Shown here in pieces: positions 34,205-42,905 of a stretch of DNA of 64,000 bases (positions are counted from its first letter, which is position 1; every line of letters starts with the position of its first letter). The stretch comes from Arthrobacter sp. C2 (GTDB lineage: Bacteria > Actinomycetota > Actinomycetes > Actinomycetales > Micrococcaceae). Under the pieces are notes generated by a model, which made no database searches, had not been told where the DNA came from, and saw only the letters and a list, made by a program, of their open reading frames with translations. The DNA is taken from contig CP042428.1 of assembly GCA_024207135.1 (NCBI GenBank), forward strand, positions 2,356,001 through 2,420,000, in the 5' to 3' direction. Both the position numbers and the translations under genes were made by a program.

Positions 34205-34271
34205 GGTGTGCTCCTTTGTGGCCAGGTGGTGCATGGGCTGTCGGTTGGCCTGCGCCGGGCGGCGCAGGGTC

Positions 34272-34832
34272 TCACTGGTGTTGCGGAACGAATGGCTGGA
34301 AGGCCTTGGCGCCGGCGAACCAGCTTTCGCTATCTCCGCCCAGGAGGCGTTCACCGATGCGGTGAAACGTGCCTTCGTGGAAGAGCAGCGGCTCGGCATC
34401 GCCGATGGTCAGCGACGTCACTTCGCCGACCACGATGATGTGGTCGCCGCCGTCGTAGTGGTTCCAGGCCCGGCATTCCAGCGTGGCGGCGTTGCCCACC
34501 AGCACCGGGACGTTTCCGTTCAGGACCCATTCCGGTTCGCGGTCCAAGGGCTGGCCGGCGAAGTGCCTGGCAACCTCAAGCTGGTCCGCGGAGAGGATAT
34601 TGATGGCGAATGAGGACCCGTCGAGGTGCTTGGCTGCCCTCGAGCTGCGGGTCAGCGTGATCTGTGCCAGGGGCGGGTCCACCGACACCGCGGCGAACGC
34701 GGTCACCATGGCGCCGTAGGGATGTCCGTCCGTGCCCTGCGTGGTGACCACGGTGACGCCGGTGGTGAATTGGCCAAACGCGCTGCGCAGTTCACTGATA
34801 TCAACCGAGTTCAACATGGATTCCTGGGTCAT
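34272..34832 (-). CDS. Flavin reductase (FMN/FAD:NADH, HpaC-like domain)
   Basis: 186-aa flavin reductase-like domain protein. Hallmarks: LRSAFGQFTTGVTVVTT near residue 14, then PYGAMVTAFAAVSVDPPLAQITLTRSSR (flavin contacts), SFAINILS and DHIIVVGEV. It would supply reduced FMN or FAD to a two-component monooxygenase. No monooxygenase gene is adjacent; the LLM-type enzyme near the window start is a possible unlinked client, or a phenol or hydroxybenzoate hydroxylase elsewhere. The start MTQESM is chosen by the upstream AAAGAG. It sits 169 bp after catA with a terminator-like hairpin in between. Confidence 0.87.
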   Translation of the reverse strand: MTQESMLNSVDISELRSAFGQFTTGVTVVTTQGTDGHPYGAMVTAFAAVSVDPPLAQITLTRSSRAAKHLDGSSFAINILSADQLEVARHFAGQPLDREPEWVLNGNVPVLVGNAATLECRAWNHYDGGDHIIVVGEVTSLTIGDAEPLLFHEGTFHRIGERLLGGDSESWFAGAKAFQPFVPQHQ

Positions 34833-34944
34833 TGCTGGTTCTCTTTCGCATGTCTTGCCGGGTTGCGACGGTGGTCTTGGTGTTGTCTGGGTGCCCGGCT
34901 GCGGCACCGCTCGCGGCGCCGCGGAAGTGCGGGGGTACGACAAC

Positions 34945-34981
34945 GGCGGGGTCCCCGGGACATGTCTCCGGGAGCCCCGCC
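34945..34981 (-). terminator. Hairpin after catA
   Basis: Fourteen-base arms with two mismatches (GGCGGGGTCCCCGG against CCGGGAGCCCCGCC), 21 nt after the catA stop on the minus strand. It may be partial, since the flavin reductase gene follows in the same direction. Confidence 0.65.
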
Positions 34982-35001
34982 GTGACGAGGGAGGCGAGGA
35001 C

Positions 35002-35856
35002 CTACTTGGCTACGGGATCAAGCACGAAGTCGTAGGTGGTCTGCACGCCGGTGCCTTCGGTGGCCGGCTGGATGTCCAGCAGCAGCTCCGGCTTTACCGC
35101 GGTGGCGATGTCGTCGTCGTTGTGCTCGTCGCCCGGGAAGTACAGCTGGGCGGTGAGCAGTTCGAAGCCGGGGGCCGAGACCTTCAGGTGCAGGTGGGCC
35201 GGGCGCCAGGCGTGCCAGCCGGCGGCGGCGATCAGCTGGCCGCAGGCGCCGTCGGTCGGGATCTGATACGGGGCCGGCTGCATGGTGTTGATCTGGAAGT
35301 TGCCTTCCGCATCGGCAATGAAGGTGCCGCGCAGGTTCCACTCGGGGATGTTCGGTGCGAACTGCGAGTAGAAGCCCTCTTCGTCGGCGTGCCACAGCTC
35401 GATCTTCGCATTCGGCAACGCGCTGCCGTCGGTGCTGCGGACCTGGCCCTGGAAGAGCAGCGAGGTGCCCTTTTCGTCGTCGCGCATCTGGATGGTGGCC
35501 GGGGAGTTCTGCTCAGGAGCCTCTGGCACGTAGTACGGGCCCTCGATGGAGCCCTTGTTGCCCTCGCGGTGGTCGGTGGCGACCTCCTCTACGGAGTGCT
35601 CCAGCCAGACGTCGAGGAACAGCGGCCATTCGCCGTCGGCGCCGACCTTGATCAGCCATGCCTTCAGGGCATTGAACTCGTCGTAGCTGACGCGCTCTTC
35701 GAGGACGATGTCGTTGGCGGCCTTGATCAGCTTGCTGGCCAGCAGGTTGACGCGCTCGACATCAACCGTGAGGGAAGAGGTCTTGCCCGATTCGCGGAAT
35801 CGGTCGGTGGCTGCGTTGCCTGACGATGCTGCGCTGGCGGTGGTTTCGGTGCTCAC
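35002..35856 (-). CDS. catA: Catechol 1,2-dioxygenase (intradiol)
   Basis: 284-aa non-haem Fe(III) enzyme opening catechol to cis,cis-muconate, the first step of the ortho pathway. Iron ligands are Tyr163 (EGFYSQF), Tyr197 (APYQIP), His221 and His223 (PAHLHLKV). The N-terminal helical dimerisation segment (residues about 30-95) is typical of catechol and hydroxyquinol dioxygenases. The GTG start has AGAAGGAG 6 nt upstream. It receives the product of benD. Separated from catC by 458 bp, with a terminator between, so it has its own promoter. Confidence 0.96.
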   Translation of the reverse strand: MSTETTASAASSGNAATDRFRESGKTSSLTVDVERVNLLASKLIKAANDIVLEERVSYDEFNALKAWLIKVGADGEWPLFLDVWLEHSVEEVATDHREGNKGSIEGPYYVPEAPEQNSPATIQMRDDEKGTSLLFQGQVRSTDGSALPNAKIELWHADEEGFYSQFAPNIPEWNLRGTFIADAEGNFQINTMQPAPYQIPTDGACGQLIAAAGWHAWRPAHLHLKVSAPGFELLTAQLYFPGDEHNDDDIATAVKPELLLDIQPATEGTGVQTTYDFVLDPVAK

Positions 35857-36238
35857 GAGTTGCTCCTTCTATCTCCTGCTGGAGGGGTGTTGTTGCGCTG
35901 GACGCCGGTCACATGGTCCGGTGATTGCTGTCACAGCGACTTTCCATGCCTTCAATCTATGACGGTTATTAGGAAGAGGGAAATACTTCTTTTCGCTACA
36001 TTCAGATGTTCTGCATATAAGTCGACGGTTTCCACGGTTGAACGGCCCCGACGACCGGATCGCGCCCGATCCAGGATGCGGAGGAGATCATTCAACCATT
36101 GCATCGCGGGTGCTGTGAAGCATCGATGTCCGCGGCCTGGACGCCCGGTCCAGGCTTCCCGTCATGACCCCTGTTCGGAAGGCGGGCCCAGGCGAGAACA
36201 GTGCGCCGGCGGGCCCGCGCGCGTCCTCCAACGACAAC
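35857..36238 (-). promoter_or_regulatory. catA upstream region
   Basis: No gene is visible in this gap. The segment at about 35945-36030 is notably AT-rich for the window and should carry the catA promoter; it includes CAGA-ACA-TCTG and several T-N11-A arrangements of the kind LysR regulators bind. A separate GC-rich inverted pair GCGGGCCC/GGGCCCGC lies at about 36183-36219. I could not fix the -35/-10 boxes. Confidence 0.45.
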
Positions 36239-36288
36239 GGTCCGTGGCGCCGGGGCACGCATTAAAGCGCGTCCCGACGCCACGGACC
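36239..36288 (-). terminator. Terminator after catC
   Basis: GGTCCGTGGCG plus CGGG pair with CCCG plus CGCCACGGACC, one mismatch, around an 18-nt loop. It lies 27 nt beyond the catC stop and closes the catR-catB-catC transcript. Confidence 0.75.
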
Positions 36289-36314
36289 GGGTGGCGTTCT
36301 AAAGAAGACCGGTG

Positions 36315-36593
36315 TCAGCGAATCGAGTTCGGGTGCTTGGCAAGCGGCGTGACCTTGATCTTCATGTACGGGTACATCGGGAACCCGCTGAGGATCTGGT
36401 GCAGCTCGTCATTCGACTCGACATCGAACAGCGAGTGGTTGGCGTACTCGCCGACGATGCGCCAGATGCCGGCCATCTTTCCGCTGCCTTGCAGCGATCC
36501 CGAGTATTCCTTCTCGCGGACCTGGAAATCGGCGATCTGCGCCTCGGTCAGGTGTGGCGGGAACGTTACGTCCATGCGGGCTAGGAACAACAT
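36315..36593 (-). CDS. catC: Muconolactone delta-isomerase
   Basis: 92-aa enzyme converting muconolactone to beta-ketoadipate enol-lactone. The whole protein follows the CatC pattern: MLFLARMDVTFPPHLT, IWRIVGEYANHSLFDVESNDEL (in two parts) and LSGFPMYPYM near the end. Normal length for this ferredoxin-fold decamer-forming enzyme. AGGAGA lies 5 nt before the ATG; the gene starts 33 nt after catB and is the last of the catRBC operon. Confidence 0.96.
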   Translation of the reverse strand: MLFLARMDVTFPPHLTEAQIADFQVREKEYSGSLQGSGKMAGIWRIVGEYANHSLFDVESNDELHQILSGFPMYPYMKIKVTPLAKHPNSIR

Positions 36594-36626
36594 GTCTTCT
36601 CCTGGAGTAGGCGTTTTGGGTAGGTG

Positions 36627-37727
36627 CTAGTTCTGGCGGTAGCGGGTGAGCTTGTCCTCGTCGACGGCCGCGCCGACGCCCGGGACGTTGCGCACCGAGA
36701 TGCGGCCGCCGTTGATCCGGATGGGTTCGGCCAGCAGGTCGTCGGCCATGTCCAGGAAGTTGGACAACTCCCCTGCCCGGCGGACGGTGGCCTCGTGGGC
36801 GGCACCGAAGGTCACGGTGGCCAGCGAGCCGACCTGGGTGTCGATCTGGTTACCCATGGTGACATCCACGCCCAGCCCGGTGCACAGGCCCAGGATCTCG
36901 GTGGCTTCGGTGAAGCCGCTGCGGGCGGTCTTGATGCAGATCGCGTTGGAGCCGCCGGAGAGCAGCTCGCGCGAGACATCCCCCGCCGTCGGCACCGATT
37001 CGTCGCCCACGATGGGGATCGGGGACTTCTCCACGAGGCGACGGCGGCTCATGGCTTCCTTCGCGTCGCAGGGTTCCTCCAGGGCCGTCAGCCCCAGGCC
37101 CTCGGTGCGTCGCAGCACCTCCATGGCTTCGTTGGCGCTCCAGCCGCGGTTGGCATCCAGGTAGAGTTCCACGTCGTCGCCGAGCCCGGCGCGCAGCACG
37201 TGGCAGGCCTCGATGTCCAGGGCCAGCGGGCGGCGTCCTACCTTGAGCTTGAAGGTGGTGATGCCATATTCCTCGCCGAAACGCAGCGCCTCGTCGAGCA
37301 GTTCCTGGGCCGGCTTGAACCCGAGCATGTGCGAGACGCGCATCGAATCGGTATAGCCGCCCAGCAGCTTGTGCACCGGGGTCCCCAGCGCCTTGCCCAT
37401 CAGGTCCCACAGCGCGATGTCCACGGCGCCCTTGGCCACCTGGTTGTGGATGGTCCGGGCCATGACCTCATGGACCTTGCCGCGGTCGAATGGATCGAGC
37501 CCGATCAGTTGCGGGGCGAAGACATTCTCGATGATGGTGATGATCGATGCCTGGGTCTCGCCGTAGGTGTAGGGGCGCGGCGGGGCGTCGGCCTCGCCGA
37601 TGAGTCCCTCGTCCGAATGGATGCGCACCAGCACGTGCTCGGCGTCGGTGACCTCCCCGCTGGCAAACTTGAGCGGGTGGTTGTAGGGAATCGAATAGGG
37701 AATCGCTTCAATGCGCAGGATTTTCAC
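36627..37727 (-). CDS. catB: Muconate cycloisomerase
   Basis: 366-aa enolase-superfamily enzyme that lactonises cis,cis-muconate to muconolactone. The active site is intact: Lys160 and Lys162 (TFKLKVG), metal ligands Asp191 (LDANRGW), Glu217 (LEEPCD) and Asp242 (VGDESV), and Lys266 (CIKTARSG). Spacing equals that of the Pseudomonas enzyme shifted by seven residues. The GTG start overlaps the catR stop as GTGA and has AAGGAA 7 nt upstream. It could act on chloromuconate poorly or not at all; the context is plain catechol metabolism. Confidence 0.96.
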   Translation of the reverse strand: MKILRIEAIPYSIPYNHPLKFASGEVTDAEHVLVRIHSDEGLIGEADAPPRPYTYGETQASIITIIENVFAPQLIGLDPFDRGKVHEVMARTIHNQVAKGAVDIALWDLMGKALGTPVHKLLGGYTDSMRVSHMLGFKPAQELLDEALRFGEEYGITTFKLKVGRRPLALDIEACHVLRAGLGDDVELYLDANRGWSANEAMEVLRRTEGLGLTALEEPCDAKEAMSRRRLVEKSPIPIVGDESVPTAGDVSRELLSGGSNAICIKTARSGFTEATEILGLCTGLGVDVTMGNQIDTQVGSLATVTFGAAHEATVRRAGELSNFLDMADDLLAEPIRINGGRISVRNVPGVGAAVDEDKLTRYRQN

Positions 37728-38617
37728 GCTTGGTTTCCTTCCGTGGTGGCTGGAGTCTCGAAGAGGTCCAAGAACTTCTTCAGCAGGGCTGTTTCGTTGT
37801 CGGTCTTCCAGGCAACGGCAAGGTCGACCGCTGGCGCATTGCGCAACTGGCGGAAGACGATGCCTTGCAGGGCAAACATGCGTCGCGCGGTGGGGACCAG
37901 GGCAACGCCCATCCCGGCGGCAACGAATGAAAGCAGGGTGGAGGTTTCCTGGGTTTCCTGGACGATCCGGGGGCTGAACCCGGCCTGGCGGCAGGCCTCG
38001 GTGGAGATGGCATTCACCGCGGAGCTCAACGGGTAGGCGATGAATGGTTCATCAGCCAGGTCCGCGAGCTCAAGCAGCCCGCGCGAGGCCAGTTCGTGGT
38101 CCTCGGGCAGGGCCACCACCAGTTCGTCCTTCTCCAGGAATTTCAGGCTCAACTGGTTCGAACGGATCGGCGGGCGCAGCACCGCGACGTCCACGCGCTG
38201 CTCTTCCAGCGCGATTTCCATCTCGGGGGTGAGCATCTCGCCCTGCACGCTCAGGCGCAGGCCCGGCATGTGTTTCCGGGCGGCCTGCACGATGATGGGC
38301 ATCAGACGGTAGGTGGCGGTGCCGGACACGCCAACCCGCAGCACGCCGCTGGCTCCCTGGCCCACGAGCTTGACGTCTTGTTCGAGCTTCTCGATCTCGG
38401 CCAGCAGCAACCTGGCCCGGGCCAGGAGCAGTTCGCCGGCAGCGGTGAGGTCGACCTTGCGGGTGGTGCGCACCAGCAGCTGGGTGCCCAGCTGCTCCTC
38501 GAGCGCCTTGATCTGTTGGGACAGCGGGGGCTGGGCCATGTGCAGGCGTTGCGCCGCGCGGCCGAAGTGTTTTTCCTCGGCCACGGCAATGAAGTAACGC
38601 ATCTGACGCACTTCCAC
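37724..38617 (-). CDS. catR: LysR-family regulator of the catechol genes
   Basis: 297-aa LysR-type regulator. The DNA-binding helix-turn-helix occupies about residues 5-60 (MRYFIAVAEEKHFGRAAQRLHMAQPPLSQQIKALEEQLG, a CatR/BenM-like sequence with AQPPLSQQI). The effector domain includes RVGVSGTATYRLMP and AGMGVALVPT. The likely inducer is cis,cis-muconate, by analogy with CatR and BenM. It is unusual in being the first gene of the operon it should control, overlapping catB by 4 nt, when LysR regulators are commonly divergent from their target. The start codon is uncertain: GTG codons at 38626 and 38617 share a GGAGG upstream. Confidence 0.88.
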   Translation of the reverse strand: MEVRQMRYFIAVAEEKHFGRAAQRLHMAQPPLSQQIKALEEQLGTQLLVRTTRKVDLTAAGELLLARARLLLAEIEKLEQDVKLVGQGASGVLRVGVSGTATYRLMPIIVQAARKHMPGLRLSVQGEMLTPEMEIALEEQRVDVAVLRPPIRSNQLSLKFLEKDELVVALPEDHELASRGLLELADLADEPFIAYPLSSAVNAISTEACRQAGFSPRIVQETQETSTLLSFVAAGMGVALVPTARRMFALQGIVFRQLRNAPAVDLAVAWKTDNETALLKKFLDLFETPATTEGNQA

Positions 38618-38780
38618 GTCGTCCACCCTCCGGTCGCGGGCACTGATGTGCTCCACTGCCAGATTAGGACGCAAAGATTACTTATGGGAAATACATGTAT
38701 CGGCTCGATTCAGAGCCAAAAAGTATCAGTCGTCGGCGTGGCCGCCATTCCAGCATCCTCCGGGGCGAAGGACGCTGCGC
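38618..38780 (-). promoter_or_regulatory. catRBC promoter region
   Basis: The 163-bp gap before catR is AT-rich at 38665-38700 and contains the palindrome ATACATGTAT at 38691-38700 and a small stem GGCTC-N6-GAGCC at about 38702-38717. As the only gap upstream of catR-catB-catC, it must hold their promoter and probably a CatR site with ATAC-type half-sites. Confidence 0.5.
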
Positions 38781-39419
38781 CTATTGGGCCGTGGCTTCGG
38801 CGGACCGGGCCGCGGCGACGAATGCCTCGATCAGCCCGATGTCCTTGGTACCTCGGTTGGATTCGACCCCGGAAGAGACATCGACCCCGGCAGGCTGCAG
38901 GGTCTGAACCAGGCGCGCGACGTTGCCGGGGTTCAGCCCCCCGGCCAGTATCCAGGTTCCGGCGGGCGGTTCCGCCAGCAGCTCCGAGGCGTCAAAGGTG
39001 ACCCCGGCGCCCGGTTCCACGGCGTCCAGCAGGATCCGTTCGGCCTCCCAGCGATCCCGTTCCGCCGGGGCCAGCGCCCGGTAGTCGTCGAAGGAAAGGG
39101 CCCGCAGCGTCGCAAACCCCTGCTCGCGCAGTGCCTGCACATCCGCGTAGGGCTCGTCGCCATGCAGCTGGACGGTGCCCACGCCGGCCCGCTTGGCGAG
39201 GTCGATGACCTGGTCCAGCGGCTGGTTGCGGAAGACCCCGACGGTTTCGACGTCCGCGGGCACCCGGGCGACGAGCGTCTTGACGAGTTCCGGGTCCACG
39301 GTCCGGGGGCTGCCGGGGGCAAAGACGAATCCCACGGCGTTCGCACCGGCCTCCACGGCCGCTTCCACGGTCGCGGGAGTGCTCAGTCCACAGATCTTGA
39401 TGTACAGCTGGTGATTCAC
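38781..39419 (-). CDS. trpF: Phosphoribosylanthranilate isomerase
   Basis: 212-aa TIM-barrel enzyme of tryptophan biosynthesis, converting phosphoribosylanthranilate to CdRP. Catalytic Cys10 lies in IKICGLS and the Asp lies in GVDVSSGVE near residue 180; GNVARLVQ, LAGGLNPGN and QLHGDE match the family. It is separated from other trp genes, none of which are in the window. GTG start. It lies directly upstream of catR on the same strand, probably by chance. Some actinobacteria lack trpF because PriA does both reactions; this organism has a dedicated copy. Confidence 0.93.
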   Translation of the reverse strand: MNHQLYIKICGLSTPATVEAAVEAGANAVGFVFAPGSPRTVDPELVKTLVARVPADVETVGVFRNQPLDQVIDLAKRAGVGTVQLHGDEPYADVQALREQGFATLRALSFDDYRALAPAERDRWEAERILLDAVEPGAGVTFDASELLAEPPAGTWILAGGLNPGNVARLVQTLQPAGVDVSSGVESNRGTKDIGLIEAFVAAARSAEATAQ

Positions 39420-39461
39420 TCGGCACTTCCCGGTCGGTACGTGGGTTGGTCGACTTCCATG

Positions 39462-40274
39462 CTACTTCTGAATCCGCACGCTGAGCATGACGGCCCGCAA
39501 TTGCCGGTATTCCTTGCTTCGCATGATCTTCCTGGCATCGTCGAGGCTCACCTGGTCGTCGTCGAACCCCAGTTCCTCGGCCAGGTCGTCGGTGCTTGCC
39601 ATTTGGCTGGCCAGGCCCTTGACCGGGGTGAAGAAGTCCAGCGCCGGGCGCTCGCCGCGCGCCTTGGTGGCGGCGGAGTCGTTGATCATCAGCACGACCT
39701 TTTGCTCGGTCTTCTTGCCCGGCGCCTGGATCACCATGTGTTCGAAGAGCACCTCGGCCGGTTGGTGGAAGCCGGCGTCCAGGGGCGTGGATTCCAGGAC
39801 GGTGCGGGTGTAGGTTGCGATGTCGCCGTCGGTGTCCGTCGCACTGTCGGCCCGGAACTCCGCGATCTCGTCGCCGTCGGAGTTTTCGAGGTCCCACTTG
39901 GCGAACGGGTCAGCCAGTGCCTTGGCCGTGGAGTTGCAGTCGCTGCAGTCGTCTTCCTCGATGTTCCAGTCGGCCGGGTACGTGAAGCCCACTCCCTGGG
40001 TGCTGAAGCTCTTCCACCCGGTGGTGTCGATCTCGCCTGCGGGGACCCGGGCGCCGGACGCTTGGCTCGAGGCCGCCGGGGTGGGGGTCGGGCCCGGGCT
40101 GCCGGAATCTTCCCCGGGGTAGGCGGAGGGCACCTGCGGCGGGCCGAAGGGGCTCGAATCGATGGTGCTCTGGTTCAAGGTCTTGCGGGGTGCGGCATCT
40201 GCGCAGCCGGCCAGCAAAACCATGCCCAGCAGCGATGCAACACCGAATGCGGCGGCTGCCCGGTTGATGCTCAT
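39462..40274 (-). CDS. Lipoprotein of unknown function
   Basis: 270-aa protein with signal peptide and lipobox LLAGC (Cys24), then a Pro/Ser/Gly-rich spacer to about residue 75. The globular part begins GWKSFSTQGVGFTYPADWNIEEDDCSDCNST, a PsbP/PhoX-like pattern of many actinobacterial lipoproteins, and includes a CSDC pair that may form a disulfide or bind metal. AAGGAGA lies 8 nt before the ATG. It lies between trpF and the bkd operon with its own signals. I recognise no specific function. Confidence 0.75.
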   Translation of the reverse strand: MSINRAAAAFGVASLLGMVLLAGCADAAPRKTLNQSTIDSSPFGPPQVPSAYPGEDSGSPGPTPTPAASSQASGARVPAGEIDTTGWKSFSTQGVGFTYPADWNIEEDDCSDCNSTAKALADPFAKWDLENSDGDEIAEFRADSATDTDGDIATYTRTVLESTPLDAGFHQPAEVLFEHMVIQAPGKKTEQKVVLMINDSAATKARGERPALDFFTPVKGLASQMASTDDLAEELGFDDDQVSLDDARKIMRSKEYRQLRAVMLSVRIQK

Positions 40275-40366
40275 CGGTGGTCTCCTTGTGCGCGAGTGCA
40301 TAATCGGACGTCGATACGCTTTCCACTGTGCCCCAGCACCGGTGGAATTGCCAGCGCGGGAAAGTG

Positions 40367-40408
40367 CCGCGGCCGGTGCGCGGAATCGCTTCCACGCACC
40401 GGCCGCGG
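40367..40408 (-). terminator. Terminator after the bkd operon
   Basis: Perfect 14-bp stem CCGCGGCCGGTGCG / CGCACCGGCCGCGG with a 14-nt loop, 25 nt beyond the E2 stop on the minus strand. Confidence 0.85.
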
Positions 40409-40432
40409 ACCGACAGGTTGTCCCGCTGTGTG

Positions 40433-41860
40433 TCAGTCCAGCAGCAGCGCCGGTTCCTGCATGATGGCCGCCACGTCCGCCATGAAGCGGGCCGACAGGT
40501 CCCCGTCCACCACGCGGTGGTCGAAGGATCCGCCCAGGGTGGTGATCCAGCGCGGCACCACTGCACCGTCGACGACCCACGGCTTCTGCCGGATGGTGCC
40601 GAAGGCGACGATCGCGACCTCGCCGGGGTTGATGATCGGTGTTCCGGTGTCGATGCCCAGCACGCCGATGTTGGTCACCGTCAGGGTGCCGCCGGCCATG
40701 TCGGCCGGGGAGGTCTTGCCGGCGCGGGCGGTCTCGGCCAGGTCGTTCAGCGCGATCGCCAGCTCGCGCATGGACAGGTTCTGGGCTTCCTTGACGTTCG
40801 GGACGATCAGCCCGCGCGGCGTTGCCGCAGCGATGCCCAGGTTCATGAAGTGCTTGACCTGGATCTCGGCGCCGTTCTCGGTCTCCACCCAGGAGGCGTT
40901 GACCGAGGGGTTTCGGGCGGCCGCCCAGATGACGGCCTTGGCCAGCACCAGCAGCGGGGAAACCCGGATGCCCTCGAAGTCGCGGCTCTTCTTCAGCCGG
41001 GCCACGTACTCCATGGTCCGGGAGGCATCCACGTCCACGAAGATCGACACGTGCGGGGCGGTGAAGGCCGATTCGACCATGGCCTTGGCGGTGGCCTTGC
41101 GCACCCCGCGCACCGGGGTGCGCACGATCCGCTCGTCGAGCTCCACGCCCTGGGAAGACCAGAACATCGGGGCCGCATCACGCTCGGCCTCGCGCTGGGA
41201 CTTGTAGGAGAGCACGTCGTCGCGGGTGATCTCGCCCTGGCCTCCGGTGCCGGTGACCTCGGTCAGGTCCACGCCGAGCTCCTTGGCGACCTTGCGCACC
41301 GGCGGCTTGGCCAGCACGCGGTCCACGAAGGCGGCCACGGCGGGCTTGGCCGCTGCGGTCAGCCGGGTGGAGGCCTGGCCGATCTCGGCGGCGCGGCGGG
41401 AGATGGTGTCGGCCAGCGCGGCGGGGATCGCCGGGGCACCCGGTGCGCCTGCGGCCCTGCCGGGCCTGGTCGGGGCCGGGCGGTTGGTGCGGGCGCGGCG
41501 CTTGACGGCATCGGCCTTGGGTCCCGAGCCGACCAGCGGGCCGGGTTCCTCGCTGGCGACCGGGGTGTCGGATTCGGCGATGTCGGCCACCTGGGGCACG
41601 TTGGCCAGCGGGGCCGGGCGGGAACCGGCCTCCTCCACCGTGAACAGCGCGGCACCCACGGCCAGGGTCTCGCCCTCGGCGCCGTGCAGTTCCTTGACCA
41701 CCCCGGCGTAGGGGCTGGGCAGCTCGACCAGCGACTTCGCGGTCTCGATCTCCACGAAGACCTGGTTCACGGCCACGGTGTCGCCGGGCTTGACTTTCCA
41801 ACTGACGATTTCGGCCTCGGTGAGGCCCTCGCCGACATCGGGAAGATTGAAGGTGCTCAT
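40433..41860 (-). CDS. Branched-chain 2-oxoacid dehydrogenase E2, lipoamide acyltransferase
   Basis: 475-aa core of the complex that oxidatively decarboxylates branched-chain 2-oxoacids to acyl-CoA. One lipoyl domain with Lys42 in the [12 protein letters not shown] motif; an Ala/Pro linker (about 100-150); a peripheral subunit-binding domain near 205-240 ([26 protein letters not shown]); and the catalytic domain with [10 protein letters not shown] carrying His448. ETAKSLVE with the ensuing residues is the branched-chain rather than pyruvate type. AAGGAG precedes the ATG. E1 subunits lie immediately upstream; no E3 (lipoamide dehydrogenase) gene is in the window, so a shared E3 is presumed. 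Confidence 0.93.
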   Translation of the reverse strand: MSTFNLPDVGEGLTEAEIVSWKVKPGDTVAVNQVFVEIETAKSLVELPSPYAGVVKELHGAEGETLAVGAALFTVEEAGSRPAPLANVPQVADIAESDTPVASEEPGPLVGSGPKADAVKRRARTNRPAPTRPGRAAGAPGAPAIPAALADTISRRAAEIGQASTRLTAAAKPAVAAFVDRVLAKPPVRKVAKELGVDLTEVTGTGGQGEITRDDVLSYKSQREAERDAAPMFWSSQGVELDERIVRTPVRGVRKATAKAMVESAFTAPHVSIFVDVDASRTMEYVARLKKSRDFEGIRVSPLLVLAKAVIWAAARNPSVNASWVETENGAEIQVKHFMNLGIAAATPRGLIVPNVKEAQNLSMRELAIALNDLAETARAGKTSPADMAGGTLTVTNIGVLGIDTGTPIINPGEVAIVAFGTIRQKPWVVDGAVVPRWITTLGGSFDHRVVDGDLSARFMADVAAIMQEPALLLD

Positions 41861-41924
41861 CGTCTTCACTCCTTGTGAGAAACTTTGCATCTGCGGTGCG
41901 GTGGCAAAGGTGCGCACCTGCGGT

Positions 41925-42905
41925 TTAGTAGGCGAAGGACCGATCGAGGGCCTCGAGGACCTTGTCGATGTCGGGCAGGTACTGCTCCTCGACCTTGGCC
42001 ACCGGGTAGGGCATGTGGAAGCCGCCGACGCGGATGACCGGGGCTTCCAGCGAGAGGAAGGCGCGCTCGGAGATGCGGGCGGCGATTTCCCCGCCGATGC
42101 CGCCAAAGGTGGGGGCCTCGTGCGTGACGATGAGCCGGCCGGTCTTTTCCACCGACTCGGTGATGGTGTCGAAGTCGATCGGCGAGACCGAGCGCAGGTC
42201 GATGACCTCGACGCTGCGGCCGTCCTCGCGCGCGGCCTCGGCCGCGGCCAGGGCGACGGGCACCAGCGGGCCGTAGGTGACGATGGTGGCGTCCTCGCCG
42301 GGACGGATCACCTGGGCCTTGAAGGCGTCGGCGGCCGGGTTCTCGGTGTCGACCTCGCCCTTGAGCCAGTAGCGGCGCTTGGGTTCGAAGAAGATCACCG
42401 GGTCCTGGCAGGCCGCGGCCTGCTGGATCATCCAGTAGGCGTCGTGCGCGTTGGACGGCGCCATGATGCGCAGCCCGGCGGTGTGCGCGAAGAGCGCCTC
42501 CGGGGATTCGGAGTGGTGCTCGATGGACCCGATGCCGCCGCCGTAGGGGATGCGGATGACCACGGGGGCGCCGAAGCGGCCCTCGGAGCGGGCGCGCATC
42601 TTGGCCAGCTGCGTGGTGATCTGGTTGAAGGCGGGGAAGACGAAGCCGTCGAACTGGATCTCGGCGATCGGGGCGTAGCCGCGGATGGCCATCCCGATGG
42701 AGGTGCCGATGATTCCGGCCTCGCCCAGCGGGGAGTCGATCACGCGGTCGGCTCCGTAGGTGTCGATCAGCCCGTCGGTGACGCGGTAGACCCCGCCCAG
42801 GCGTCCGATGTCCTCGCCGATCAGCAGGGACTTCGGGTTGTCGGCCAGGACCTTGTCGAGTCCGGCGGTGATGGCCTTGGCCAGGGTCATCGTGGTGGTG
42901 CTCAT
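41925..42905 (-). CDS. Branched-chain 2-oxoacid dehydrogenase E1 beta subunit
   Basis: 326-aa transketolase-like subunit. Family blocks: [54 protein letters not shown] and the C-terminal [13 protein letters not shown]. It forms the alpha2-beta2 E1 with the product of the upstream gene and overlaps that gene's stop by 4 nt. A 64-nt gap separates it from the E2 gene. Confidence 0.94.
   Translation of the reverse strand: MSTTTMTLAKAITAGLDKVLADNPKSLLIGEDIGRLGGVYRVTDGLIDTYGADRVIDSPLGEAGIIGTSIGMAIRGYAPIAEIQFDGFVFPAFNQITTQLAKMRARSEGRFGAPVVIRIPYGGGIGSIEHHSESPEALFAHTAGLRIMAPSNAHDAYWMIQQAAACQDPVIFFEPKRRYWLKGEVDTENPAADAFKAQVIRPGEDATIVTYGPLVPVALAAAEAAREDGRSVEVIDLRSVSPIDFDTITESVEKTGRLIVTHEAPTFGGIGGEIAARISERAFLSLEAPVIRVGGFHMPYPVAKVEEQYLPDIDKVLEALDRSFAY

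Noticed and set aside
34205-34399. Longer 127-codon version of the small protein gene
   Set aside because: It would overlap the flavin reductase by about 130 nt and ignores the ideal ribosome site at the shorter start.
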